64,000 nt of DNA from Paractinoplanes ferrugineus. Lineage in GTDB: Bacteria; Actinomycetota; Actinomycetes; Mycobacteriales; Micromonosporaceae. The notes beneath the pieces were generated by a model. That model was not told where the DNA came from. It was given only the letters and a program-made list of their open reading frames with translations, and searched no databases. Where the stretch lies: the NCBI RefSeq assembly GCF_016862195.1, contig NZ_BOMM01000016.1, forward strand, positions 310,001-374,000, read 5' to 3'. The position numbers were made by a program, and so were the translations under genes. Shown piece after piece: positions 8,299 to 16,275 of this stretch; the first letter of the stretch is position 1, and each line of letters starts with the position of its first letter.

Positions 8299-8811
8299 TC
8301 AGAGGGCGATCCAGTAGCGGCGGGCCGGGCCGAACGGGGTGTCGGCGATCCCGTCGAGGACCCCGCCGCCGCGTTCGATCGTGCGGGCGGAGGGCTCGTT
8401 GGCGGTCGTGCACATCAGCATGACCCGGGACAGGCCGGCCCGGCGGGCCTCGTCGAGCATGTGCCGCAGGGCCCAGCCGGCCACGCCGCGGCGGCGGGCG
8501 GAGGGGCGGACGCCGAAGCCGATGTGGCCCAGCGGCGGGGGTGTGCCGTCGAGCTCCCAGCGCAGCACGATGCCGCCGAGCACCCGGCCGTCCTCGACCA
8601 TCCAGCGGTGGACGTGGCCGTTGTCGTGCTCCTGGGTGGTGTCCTCGTCGAACGTCAGCCGATCCACCCACGAGCGGAAACCGGCGGGCGTGTCCACGTC
8701 GTCGGACGGGCGCAGGCCGAAACCGTCCTCGTGGCGGCCCGGCCCCCACTCGGCGTGGGCCTCCCGCCAGGCCAGTTCCAGACGGAGGGTGGGGGCGACC
8801 AGATCGGGCAT
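8299..8811 (-). CDS. GNAT-family N-acetyltransferase
   Basis: 170 aa. Acetyl-CoA binding core is seen in LGHIGFGVRPSARRRGVAGW (motif A, with R-R-R-G-V-A as the pyrophosphate loop) and the following EARRAGLSRVMLMCTTANEP with N-E-P-S-A-R-T-I-E (motif B region). Substrate unknown. TAGGGT on the minus strand at 8823-8818 leaves 6 nt to the ATG, so the transcript is probably leaderless. It is monocistronic, convergent with the response regulator. Confidence 0.85.
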   Translation of the reverse strand: MPDLVAPTLRLELAWREAHAEWGPGRHEDGFGLRPSDDVDTPAGFRSWVDRLTFDEDTTQEHDNGHVHRWMVEDGRVLGGIVLRWELDGTPPPLGHIGFGVRPSARRRGVAGWALRHMLDEARRAGLSRVMLMCTTANEPSARTIERGGGVLDGIADTPFGPARRYWIAL

Positions 8812-8827
8812 CCGGCGACCCTACCGG

Positions 8828-9679
8828 TCAGACCACCACCGGCTGATCCAGCCGGCCCGCCCGGGTCCAGCCGAGGTAGGTGCGCAGTTCCTCGGGGCCG
8901 GCCAGGACGTCGGCGCCGAGCTCGGCGACGGCGATCCGGCGCGCGGCCACCGGGTCGGGGTCGTGGCCGTACACCTCGGGCCACTGCCGGTGCAGGCGCG
9001 GCTCGCCGCCGAACGTCAGGTCGGCGTCCTCGAGGACCATCGGGTCGCCGTAGACCGCGCCCTGGCAGCCGGCGAGCAGGCCGTACCAGATGGCGCTGCA
9101 CAGCCGGTTGGACACCACCCGCTTGTGCCGGCGCAGCTCGGCGAGCTGCCGCACCAGGAACTCGCGGTCGGTGTCGCGCCACCAGAAGCCGCGGTAGCCG
9201 TGGCAGATGACCCGGAAACCGGCGTCCTCGTAGACCCGGCGGATCCGCCGGTCCTGGTATTCGTTCCAGTACAGGCAGGTGGTGACCGGGCCGGTCTCGT
9301 GGGCCTTCAGTTCGTCGATGAGGCGCTGGTGGTCGCCCCTCACCTGCTGACCCTCCCAGCCGTGGAAGGGGTAGAAGATCGTGCCCGCGCGCTCGGCCGC
9401 CGGGACCCGGTCGTCGTCCATCGCGTCGAGGTAGGCGAACGGGGAACCCACCACCACGGCGTCCCGGCGGCCCTGCGACCACGCGCGGCGGCGGGTCTGC
9501 TCGGACCAGACGAGCAGCGGGCTGCCCTCGACGAAGGGCACGCCGGGCGCCATCCCGTCACCGATGTTCCAGCCGTGCTGGAGGTAGCCCCGGATGCGCG
9601 GCGGGTGCAGCGGCTCGTCGAGGCGGCACCACTTCGCCAGGATGTGGGCGTGGCCGTAGTAGTAATTCGCGTGGTGCAT
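8828..9679 (-). CDS. GT-B-like hypothetical protein, possibly polysaccharide-related
   Basis: 283 aa, not confidently assigned. Begins MHHANYYYGHAHILAKW; contains RIRGYLQHGWNIGDG, VVVGSPFAYLD, GTIFYPFHGWEG and later HKRVVSNRLCSAIWYGLLAG, GAVYGDPMVLED. The pattern (surface-glycan style HGWN, 'GSPF/Y', 'YPFHG') recalls uncharacterised glycosyltransferase-like proteins of capsule or glycan loci. Start ATG 9679 is preferred to ATG 9691 or GTG 9730, because TATGCT ends 7 nt upstream (leaderless spacing) and the longer forms overlap the divergent gene. Divergent neighbours encode an aldo/keto reductase and an SDR, which supports a sugar-related role only weakly. Confidence 0.6.
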   Translation of the reverse strand: MHHANYYYGHAHILAKWCRLDEPLHPPRIRGYLQHGWNIGDGMAPGVPFVEGSPLLVWSEQTRRRAWSQGRRDAVVVGSPFAYLDAMDDDRVPAAERAGTIFYPFHGWEGQQVRGDHQRLIDELKAHETGPVTTCLYWNEYQDRRIRRVYEDAGFRVICHGYRGFWWRDTDREFLVRQLAELRRHKRVVSNRLCSAIWYGLLAGCQGAVYGDPMVLEDADLTFGGEPRLHRQWPEVYGHDPDPVAARRIAVAELGADVLAGPEELRTYLGWTRAGRLDQPVVV

Positions 9680-9704
9680 CGGTCGGAGCATAACATCGCG
9701 GACT

Positions 9705-10607
9705 ATGCGCGCAGAGCTGCCGAAACACACGATCGCGGTCCGGGATCGGGGCGGTTACCGCCAGTCCGTGCTGATCCTCGGGACGGCCCAGCTGGGCATG
9801 GCGTACGGCATCGCCAACCGCACCGGCGCGCCCGACGACGACGCCACGACCCGCATGCTGGCCGCCGCCCGCGACCTCGGGATCACCCACCTCGACACGG
9901 CCCGCGCCTACGGGGACAGCGAGCAGCGCATCGGCGTGTCGGCGCCGCCCGAGCTGTCGATCATCACCAAGATCGCCCCCGGGGCCGAGGTCCGGAGCAG
10001 CATCGAGGCCAGCCGCGCGGCGTTGCGCCGCGGCGGGCCGCTCACCCTGCTCTTCCACCGGGCCGCCGACGCGCTCGGCGGCGGCTGGGACGAGCTGCGC
10101 GCCTGCCTGGCGACCGGATCGGCCGACCGGATCGGGGTCTCGGTGCAGAACCCGGATGAGCTGCGGGCGGTGCTGGACCTGCCCGACCTCGGTTACGTCC
10201 AGCTGCCGTGCAACATCCTGGACCGGCGCTGGCCCGATCCGGCCCTGCGCAGGGAAGACCTGGTGGTGACCGTGCGTAGCGCGTACCTCCAGGGTCTGCT
10301 TGTCGCCGGAAGTGCCGTGCCCTGGCCCCGTCTGCCCGACGCCGAGCGCGACGCCGTCGTCGCGATCCTCGACCGGCTCGTCGCCGACCTGGGCCGGGCC
10401 GGGCGCGCCGATCTCTGCATCGCCTACCTGCGGTCTCTGCCGTGGGTGACGTCCCTCGTCGTCGGGGCGGAAACGGAAGATCAACTACGGGACAACGCCG
10501 ATCTCGTACGCCGGGAGCCGCTCACCGACAGTGAGCGGGACGCCGTGCTGGCCGCCCTCCCGCCGATGCCCGACGCCCTTCTCGACCCGAGCCGGTGGAA
10601 CCGATGA
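9705..10607 (+). CDS. Aldo/keto reductase family oxidoreductase
   Basis: 300 aa TIM-barrel NAD(P)H reductase. The usual tetrad can be placed: Asp and Tyr in [16 protein letters not shown], Lys in SIITKIAP, His in [10 protein letters not shown]; the cofactor-binding end has [32 protein letters not shown] is the first strand. This subgroup often occurs in loci for modified sugars. It is divergent from the GT-B-like gene with only 25 bp between starts, and overlaps the following SDR by 4 nt, so the two oxidoreductases are co-translated. Confidence 0.85.
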   Translation: MRAELPKHTIAVRDRGGYRQSVLILGTAQLGMAYGIANRTGAPDDDATTRMLAAARDLGITHLDTARAYGDSEQRIGVSAPPELSIITKIAPGAEVRSSIEASRAALRRGGPLTLLFHRAADALGGGWDELRACLATGSADRIGVSVQNPDELRAVLDLPDLGYVQLPCNILDRRWPDPALRREDLVVTVRSAYLQGLLVAGSAVPWPRLPDAERDAVVAILDRLVADLGRAGRADLCIAYLRSLPWVTSLVVGAETEDQLRDNADLVRREPLTDSERDAVLAALPPMPDALLDPSRWNR

Positions 10608-11392
10608 CGATGCTTGACGACCTCTTCGGCCTGCGCGGCCGCGTGGCCGTGGTGACCGGCGCGACCGGCCGGCTGGGCCGGGTGATGGCCGCCGCCCTGG
10701 CCGGCGCGGGCGCCACCGTCTGGCTGATCGGGCGGGACGAGGACCGCCTGCGGGCCCTGGCCGACGACCTGGGCCCGAACTGCCGCCCGGCCCGGTGCGA
10801 CGTCACCTCCGGCGCCGATGTCGCCGAACTCGGCGCTCTCCTGCGAGCCGAAGCCGGACGGGTCGACGTGCTCGTGCACAACGCGCACGTGGGACGGGGG
10901 GGATCGCTGCGCACGTCCGCGCCGCAGGACTACCTCGACGCCGCCGACCTGGCCTTCGGCGCGTTCCAGCGGCTGCTCGGCGCCACCCGCGAGCTGCTGG
11001 TGGCGGCGGCGGCCGACAGCTCCCCCGCGGTGATCACGGTGGCTTCGATGTACGGCCTGGTCAGCCCGAGACCGCAGCTCTACGACGATCCGGACACCGG
11101 CGGCAACCCGCCCTACTACGGCGCCGTCAAGGCCGGACTCGTGCAGCTCACCCGCTATGCGGCGGTGGAGCTGGGACCGGCCGGGGTGCGGGTCAACTGT
11201 GTGACGCCGGGGCCGTTCCCGGGCGACGGCGTCGATCCGGCGCTGCTCGAGCGGCTGAGCGGCCAGTCGCCGCTCGGGCGGGTCGGCGACCCGGCCGAGA
11301 TCGCCACGTCGGTGCTCTATCTGGCGTCGCCGCGCAGCAGCTATGTCACCGGAGCGAATCTGGTCGTTGACGGAGGGTGGACGGCCTGGTGA
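10604..11392 (+). CDS. Short-chain dehydrogenase/reductase (PtmA-like)
   Basis: 262 aa classical SDR. Rossmann TGATGRLG near the N-terminus, VLVHNAH in place of the usual NNAG, catalytic Ser in ITVASMYG and Y-x-x-x-K in YYGAVKAG, then [12 protein letters not shown] and a C-terminal VVDGGW. It resembles SDRs used in sugar modification pathways such as PtmA of flagellar glycosylation, but the substrate is not determinable. Start ATG 10604 sits in an ATGA overlap with the aldo/keto reductase stop; the ATG at 10610 is an alternative. Confidence 0.85.
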   Translation: MTMLDDLFGLRGRVAVVTGATGRLGRVMAAALAGAGATVWLIGRDEDRLRALADDLGPNCRPARCDVTSGADVAELGALLRAEAGRVDVLVHNAHVGRGGSLRTSAPQDYLDAADLAFGAFQRLLGATRELLVAAAADSSPAVITVASMYGLVSPRPQLYDDPDTGGNPPYYGAVKAGLVQLTRYAAVELGPAGVRVNCVTPGPFPGDGVDPALLERLSGQSPLGRVGDPAEIATSVLYLASPRSSYVTGANLVVDGGWTAW

Positions 11393-11405
11393 GGCCGGGG
11401 CGCCG

Positions 11406-11483
11406 GGTCGAGGGAAAGACGCTCTGCTGTGGTGTAATGCGAAGCCTTTGACACGAAACGCCTAGGCGTTTCACCCCTCGACC
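11406..11483. promoter_or_regulatory. Nested inverted repeats upstream of the acyltransferase gene
   Basis: A perfect 18-bp palindrome (half-site GAAACGCCT, 11455-11472) lies within a wider inverted pair GGTCGAGGG (11406-11414) and CCCTCGACC (11475-11483). The palindrome ends 22 bp before the GTG start at 11495. This could be an operator, or a 5'-UTR hairpin if transcription starts upstream; the sequence does not decide between them. Confidence 0.5.
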
Positions 11484-11494
11484 ACAGGAGCACG

Positions 11495-12712
11495 GTGTCC
11501 GGAACGACTACTTTCGGGCCGCATGAGCGCAGGCCCGAGCTCAAGGCACTGACGGGCCTTCGCGCGGTGGCCGCGATCGCGGTCGTCGTCTCGCACGTGG
11601 GCGTTCCGAAGAGCCTGCCGCATCCGCTCGCCCAGATCGCGCACTGGGGCTACATCGGCGTCCCGCTGTTCTTCATGCTCTCCGGCGTGGTGCTCGGCTA
11701 CAACTACCCGCAGCTGACGTACAAGCAGCACCGTCGGACGATCAAGTTCTACATCGCCCGCATCGCCCGGGTCATGCCGCTGTACTGGGTGATGGTGATC
11801 TACTCCGCCCTGCTCTACGTGTCGGTCGACCACCAGCAGTACCCGAAGGTGTTCCTGATGAACATCTTCGGCGTGCAGACGTGGAGCGGCGACCTGCTGG
11901 CCGCCCAGTCCCGCTACAACGGTCCGGGCTGGTCGATCGGCGCCGAGCTGTTCTTCTACTTCCTGTTCCCGTTCGTGGTGCCGCTGGTCGCCGGCGCCGC
12001 CAAGCGGTGGGGCGCGAAGGCCCTGCTGCTGATCGCCGGCGGGATGGCGCTGGTGTCGCTGATCCTGTTCGCCTACTTCGTCATCTCCGGCCGCGCCGAC
12101 CTGCCGGCCGCCGACCCCGGTTCGGCGCACCGCTGGCTCTACCGCAACCCGCTCTGCCAGCTGCCGATCTTCCTCGTCGGCGTGGCGATCTCGTTCCTGC
12201 TGCCGTACGCCCGCCAGTGGAGTGACCTGACTCACCACGTGATCCAGACGCTCGTGCTGGCCTACGTACTGGTTCTCGCGATGGTCCGGGGTGAGGGCGG
12301 CTTCTGGGGCGCGGGCTCGTTCGGACCGTTCTTCGTGATCCCGTTCGCCGTCGCGCTGATGTCCTTGGCTTCGGACCGTGGTTGGTTCGCGCGCATTCTC
12401 CGTACACGGCCTATGGTCACGCTCGGTGTTGCCAGCTATGCCCTCTACATCACGCACCGCTGGTTCGTCTGGCAGCTGAGCACCTCCGACCCGGTCACCA
12501 AGGGACACGACATCGCCCCGTACGTCGGCTTCGTCGTGACGATCTGCGTACTGCTGCTCATCGGCGAGGGCGCACACCGTTACGTCGAGGAACCGGCACG
12601 TCGCTGGATCGTGAACATGACCAACCGATGGGCCCGCAAGTTCCCGGCCCGCCGCCGGATCCCGGCCCAGCCCGCCGCCCCCGTCCAGGAGCGCGACTCG
12701 GTGAGCGTCTGA
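11495..12712 (+). CDS. Acyltransferase family 3 (OafA/NodX-type) membrane protein
   Basis: 405 aa, about ten transmembrane helices. Opening ELKALTGLRAVAAIAVVVSH with the conserved R-A-x-A-x-x-V-V-x-x-H, then GVPLFFMLSGVVLGYNY and GPGWSIGAELFFYFLFPF (S-x-x-x-E motif) are typical of acyltransferase-3 proteins, which O-acylate surface polysaccharides, lipids or antibiotics from the membrane. The C-terminus has HRYVEEPARRWI and a basic tail. Start GTG 11495 has GGAG upstream. Its proximity to the sugar-type oxidoreductases would fit surface glycan modification. Confidence 0.88.
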   Translation: MSGTTTFGPHERRPELKALTGLRAVAAIAVVVSHVGVPKSLPHPLAQIAHWGYIGVPLFFMLSGVVLGYNYPQLTYKQHRRTIKFYIARIARVMPLYWVMVIYSALLYVSVDHQQYPKVFLMNIFGVQTWSGDLLAAQSRYNGPGWSIGAELFFYFLFPFVVPLVAGAAKRWGAKALLLIAGGMALVSLILFAYFVISGRADLPAADPGSAHRWLYRNPLCQLPIFLVGVAISFLLPYARQWSDLTHHVIQTLVLAYVLVLAMVRGEGGFWGAGSFGPFFVIPFAVALMSLASDRGWFARILRTRPMVTLGVASYALYITHRWFVWQLSTSDPVTKGHDIAPYVGFVVTICVLLLIGEGAHRYVEEPARRWIVNMTNRWARKFPARRRIPAQPAAPVQERDSVSV

Positions 12713-12776
12713 GGCGAAACTGGTTCGCACCTGCGCTCTTGTTCCACGCCCCGGACCGAACAAAGGTCGACTGTGG

Positions 12777-12796
12777 CCGGTCGAGACCTCGACCGG
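12777..12796. promoter_or_regulatory. 20-bp inverted repeat before the small HTH gene
   Basis: CCGGTCGAG, two bases, then CTCGACCGG: perfect 9-bp arms ending 25 bp before the HTH start. It fits an autoregulatory operator; a short terminator hairpin for the acyltransferase gene is the alternative, though no T-tract follows. Confidence 0.45.
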
Positions 12797-12821
12797 CTCC
12801 AGTTCCCACGAGGCGAGGTTG

Positions 12822-13121
12822 ATGAGCGCAGCAACCGTTTCGACGGTCCCCCCAGATCCCATCGGCGCCGCCACGCCGGTCGAGTTCGCGATGCGCTTGC
12901 GCGCACTGATGACGGCACGTCGCCGTTCCCTTGACAGCGTGGCCCGGCGCAGCCGTGACGCCGGCACTCCCATCTCCCGGGCCACGGTCCACAACCTGAT
13001 CACCGCCGCCGGATCCCCACGGCGGGAGACCCTGGTCAGCTTCCTGCGCGGTTGTGGAGTGCCACCGCGCGAGCAGGTGCGCTGGCTGACCACCTACGAC
13101 GTGGTCTACCGGCCCCGTTAG
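12822..13121 (+). CDS. Small XRE-like helix-turn-helix protein
   Basis: 99 aa. Residues ~22-95 (AMRLRALMTARRRSLDSVAR, then ISRATVHNLITAAGSPRRET and LVSFLRGCGVPP) match the short HTH modules common in actinomycetes, where helix 3 reads S-R-A-T-V-H-N-L. No other domain is present. Start ATG 12822 rather than the adjacent TTG; GGCGAGG lies just upstream. It probably binds DNA, possibly the palindrome at 12777-12796; the target is unknown. Confidence 0.7.
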   Translation: MSAATVSTVPPDPIGAATPVEFAMRLRALMTARRRSLDSVARRSRDAGTPISRATVHNLITAAGSPRRETLVSFLRGCGVPPREQVRWLTTYDVVYRPR

Positions 13122-13125
13122 GGGT

Positions 13126-13172
13126 CTGTCCCGCCGGTCAGGCGCGGGGCGGCAGGCCCGGCAGGACAGATC
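13126..13172 (+). terminator. Hairpin after the HTH gene
   Basis: Arms around CTGTCCCGCCGG and CCGGCAGGACAG (one mismatch over 12 bp) flank a G/C-rich loop starting a few bases after the stop codon at 13121. There is no T-run, which is common for high-GC actinobacterial terminators. Confidence 0.45.
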
Positions 13173-13580
13173 GCTAGAGGTCACGGCGCTTCCAGCCGGC
13201 CCGAGCACGAGGGCGACCCCAGTCGTCCACAGGCTCGGGCCGGCGCCCCCCACCCGTCGGCGGCCCGCATGCGCGCCGCCGTGCTCGGACACGCGATCCT
13301 GCCCGGCTCCCAGCGGCAGACCCGGCCGCCGTCGGCACGGTTCCCCCCGTCGACCCCAGCGAGACGGCAATTCGTCCGAAATGCGGGGCCCGCGCGTGAA
13401 GAAGCCGGCCCCTCAAGTCACGTCTTCAGCGAAGTTGCCGCCTCCCCCACGGTCGGAGACCACGTTTTCAGGAAGATGCGGAGATCTCGTCCGGCACCGG
13501 CTCGGTGACCGGGGACAGCGGCGGGGGTCCCGAGATGCGGATCGGAAGTGGCCCCGGGGCAGGCCGGAAGGGCGGGAAGG
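13173..13580. other. Gene-free stretch
   Basis: About 410 bp between the HTH gene and the convergent glycosyltransferase gene. Short open frames on both strands here are arginine/proline-rich reading-frame shadows without plausible start contexts. I see no RNA gene or mobile-element trace. Confidence 0.5.
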
Positions 13581-14633
13581 TCACCGGGAACGGTAGAACT
13601 CCAGGTGTCGGCGGGCGGCTGCCGACCAGGTGTGCGAGGCGGCGAGAAGCCGGCCGCGCGTCGTGCGGGCGGGGTCGGGCTCCTTGATGACGGTCAGCAA
13701 GGCGTCGGCCAAGGACGCGGGGTCACGGCCGTAGCGGACGGCGGTGCCGAAGACCTCGCGCAGCACGGGGAGGTCGCGGGCCACGACGGGGACGCCGGCG
13801 GCGAGGGCCTCCATGGCGGCCAGGCCGAAGCCCTCCTTGGTGGAGGGGAAGGCGAACGCGGCGGCCCCGGCGACCAGGGCCGGCAGTTCGTCGTGCGGGA
13901 CCGGGCCGAGCACCTCGGGCGTCACTCGCAGGGTGCGGGCGCGGGCTTCCCAGGCGGCGCGGTACTCACGGTAGTCGAACAGGGTCTCGCCGCCGGCGAT
14001 CACCAGGCGCAGGCCGGGGATTCGGTCACGCACCTGGGCGTACGCGTCAAGCAGGTCGACCGATCCCTTGCGCGGCTCGATCCCACCGACCGCGAGCACG
14101 TACCGTCCGTGGGCCTTCGATGGTTCGGCCGCCGCGAAGCGGGCGGCGTCGACGCCGTTGGGGATGACCGAGGGGTGCAGGCCCCAGCCCGCCTCGACCT
14201 CCGCCGCGACGGCGGCGGAGACGCAGATGTGCGCGTACGGCCGGACGATCGCCCGTTCGTGGCAGGCGGCGAGTTCGGGGGTGGTGAACTGGTCGAGGTG
14301 GTGGACGGTACGCACGCAGCGGTCCACGGCGTTGGCGCTGATGCAGTCCTGGGCGTGCACCACGTCGTACGCGTCCGGGGTGAAAGCCTGTCGCAGCACC
14401 GCGATGGACCGCACGATGCGGGCCCCGACCGACTCGCCCGCCCGCTCGGGGAAGTCGACGACGCGCAGGCGCACCCGCTCGTCCACCGGGCGGAAGAAGC
14501 CGGTGTCGCCGCCGCGGCCCAGCGTCCAGACCGTGACGTCGGCGCCGAGCTCGGCAAGCGCCTCGGCGAGCGCGAGCGTGTGCACGACCCCGCCGCGCGG
14601 CCGGGTCGAGTAGCTGAGCAGCGCGATCCTCAC
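13581..14633 (-). CDS. MSMEG_0565-family glycosyltransferase of the Nit1C cluster
   Basis: 350 aa GT-B (GT4-like) glycosyltransferase, last gene of the nitrilase operon. N-terminal SYSTRPRGGVVHTLALAEAL, VVHAQDCISANA; C-terminal nucleotide-sugar site with AVGGIEPRKGSVDLLDAY and FAFPSTKEGFGLAAMEALAAG (the E-x7-E region of GT4 enzymes). The family is the one regularly found beside Nit6803-type nitrilases, as in Mycobacterium smegmatis MSMEG_0565; donor and acceptor are unknown. Start GTG 14633 overlaps the stop of the upstream nitrilase paralogue (GTGA). Confidence 0.88.
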   Translation of the reverse strand: MRIALLSYSTRPRGGVVHTLALAEALAELGADVTVWTLGRGGDTGFFRPVDERVRLRVVDFPERAGESVGARIVRSIAVLRQAFTPDAYDVVHAQDCISANAVDRCVRTVHHLDQFTTPELAACHERAIVRPYAHICVSAAVAAEVEAGWGLHPSVIPNGVDAARFAAAEPSKAHGRYVLAVGGIEPRKGSVDLLDAYAQVRDRIPGLRLVIAGGETLFDYREYRAAWEARARTLRVTPEVLGPVPHDELPALVAGAAAFAFPSTKEGFGLAAMEALAAGVPVVARDLPVLREVFGTAVRYGRDPASLADALLTVIKEPDPARTTRGRLLAASHTWSAAARRHLEFYRSR

Positions 14634-15454
14634 GGCGCGCTCCGGTAGGTGGCGGGCCGCAGCTCACCGAGGTGGTTGAGCACCCGGCGGGCGGCGGCGA
14701 TCTCGGCGGCGACGTCCAGCTCGGCCACCGCGAGACCGGCTTTGGCCCAGGTCCGGGCGAGGATGTTGCCGGCCGGGCCGACCACCTTGGCCTGGCCGAG
14801 GAAGCGCATCCCGCCGACCGCGCCGGTCTGGTTGGAGCTGACCACGACGATCTGGTTCTCGGCGGCGCGGGCGCAGTCGTAGAGGTCGAACAGTTTCGAC
14901 TGCCGGTCCTGGGCGAGTTTGGGCGCCTGGTTGGTGATGCTGGCGGGCCAGGCCGACAGGCAGGCGACGATCTGCGCCCCGTCGACGGCGAGGGTGCGTG
15001 CCGACTCGGGGAAGGTCTTGTCGTAGTCGATGAGCATGCCGATCCGGCCGGCCGGGGTGTCGAACGCGGCGAACGAGTCGCCGGGCGCGTAGACGGTGCT
15101 CTCGGCGGCGGGCAGGTGCACCTTGCGGTGCCGGCCGAGGACGCCGTCGCCGGTCAGCGCGACCGCCGCGTTGTACCGCCGGTCGCCGTCGGCCTCGCAG
15201 TAGCCGACGCAGACCACCATCTCCCGGGCCAGCGCGGCGACCTGGCCGAGGATCGGGTCGTCCGGTTTGAACGCGGGTGGCAGCGCGTCCGGGTCGGGAT
15301 GCCGCAGGTCGGCGAGGTAGCCGCCGAGCGCCGCGTCGGGCAGCACGAGCAGGGCGGCCCCGGCGGCGCGGGCGTCGCCGACGAGTTTGCCGATCCGCCC
15401 GAGGTCGTGATCGAGGTCCCGGCCGAAGTGGGCGGCGGCCGCGGCGATCCTCAC
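14630..15454 (-). CDS. Nitrilase-superfamily paralogue with lost catalytic residues (probable pseudoenzyme)
   Basis: 274 aa, same length as the neighbouring nitrilase and clearly its tandem paralogue (shared GGYLA, VVCxGYCEADG, HRKVH, GDSFAAFDTPxGRIG). Of the Glu-Lys-Cys triad only Lys111 (GRHRKVH) remains. The nucleophile Cys is Asp143 (MLIDYDKTFPE, codon GAC at 15028-15026) and the general-base Glu is Asp40 (VLPDAALGGY). It should therefore not perform normal thioester chemistry. Nitrilases assemble into spirals through conserved interfaces, so a structural or regulatory partner of the active copy is a reasonable inference. Start GTG 15454 overlaps the upstream stop by 4 nt. Confidence 0.85.
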   Translation of the reverse strand: MRIAAAAAHFGRDLDHDLGRIGKLVGDARAAGAALLVLPDAALGGYLADLRHPDPDALPPAFKPDDPILGQVAALAREMVVCVGYCEADGDRRYNAAVALTGDGVLGRHRKVHLPAAESTVYAPGDSFAAFDTPAGRIGMLIDYDKTFPESARTLAVDGAQIVACLSAWPASITNQAPKLAQDRQSKLFDLYDCARAAENQIVVVSSNQTGAVGGMRFLGQAKVVGPAGNILARTWAKAGLAVAELDVAAEIAAARRVLNHLGELRPATYRSAP

Positions 15455-16275
15455 GCCGCGACGTACGCCGACGGGCGCCGGTCGCGCAGGTGGCCCATGC
15501 CTCTGCGGGCCGCGGTCAGCATCGCCGGTACGTCCACCTCGGCCACCGCCATGCCGGGGGCGGTGCCGGTGGTGGCGAGCACGTCCCCGCCGGCGTCGAC
15601 GATCTTGGCGCTGCACACGAAGCGCATCGAGCCGAACGTGCCGGACTGGTTCGCCGACACCCACACCACCTGGTTCTCCAGCGCGCGGGCCCGGTCGAAC
15701 AGATCGAACCGCCTCGTCCAGCGGTCGTCGGCGAGGTCGGCCGGCGCGTCGGTGCGGCTGCCCGGCCACGCCGACACCACCACGATGATCTCCGCGCCGT
15801 CCAGGGCGAGGGCGCGCGCGGCCTCCGGGAACGCCTTGTCGTAGCAGATCAGCAGCCCGATCCGGCCGACCGGGGTGTCGAACGCGGCGAACGAGTCCCC
15901 CGAGTCGTAGCTGGCGTTCTCCCGCAACGGCTGGTGGACCTTGCGGTGGTTGCCGAGCACCCGCCCGTCGTGCACGCAGACCACGCTGTTGTAGCGCCGC
16001 GCCCCGTCGGCCTCGCAATAGCCGGCGCAGACCACCATGTCGCCGGCGAGCGCGGCGAGGCGGGCGATCTCCGGGCCGTCCGCGCGCAGGGCGGGCGGCT
16101 CGTCGGCCCCGCCGTCGAGGTGGGCGAGATATCCGCCGAGTGCGGCTTCGGGCAGGGCAAGCAGGTGTACGCCCTGGGCCCGCGCCGTGGCGATGAGTTC
16201 CGCGACCCGCCGGAAGTCGCCTTCCAGGTCCCGGTCGAACGGTGCGGCCACGGCCGCGACCCTGGTGACGCTCAT
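15451..16275 (-). CDS. Nit6803-type nitrilase / carbon-nitrogen hydrolase
   Basis: 274 aa. Complete catalytic triad: Glu43 (ALPEAALGGY), Lys112 (GNHRKVHQP) and Cys144 (LLICYDKAFPE). It belongs to the branch-1 nitrilases exemplified by Synechocystis Nit6803 and is the signature enzyme of the Nit1C cluster, which has been linked to cyanide assimilation in several bacteria. Physiological substrate uncertain. Start ATG 16275 overlaps the stop of the GNAT-AIR synthase fusion gene (ATGA). The next gene downstream encodes its catalytically altered twin. Confidence 0.9.
   Translation of the reverse strand: MSVTRVAAVAAPFDRDLEGDFRRVAELIATARAQGVHLLALPEAALGGYLAHLDGGADEPPALRADGPEIARLAALAGDMVVCAGYCEADGARRYNSVVCVHDGRVLGNHRKVHQPLRENASYDSGDSFAAFDTPVGRIGLLICYDKAFPEAARALALDGAEIIVVVSAWPGSRTDAPADLADDRWTRRFDLFDRARALENQVVWVSANQSGTFGSMRFVCSAKIVDAGGDVLATTGTAPGMAVAEVDVPAMLTAARRGMGHLRDRRPSAYVAA

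Noticed and set aside
13174..13508. Short frames on both strands in the 13.2-13.6 kb gap
   Set aside because: Poor start context, Arg/Pro-rich, no motif.
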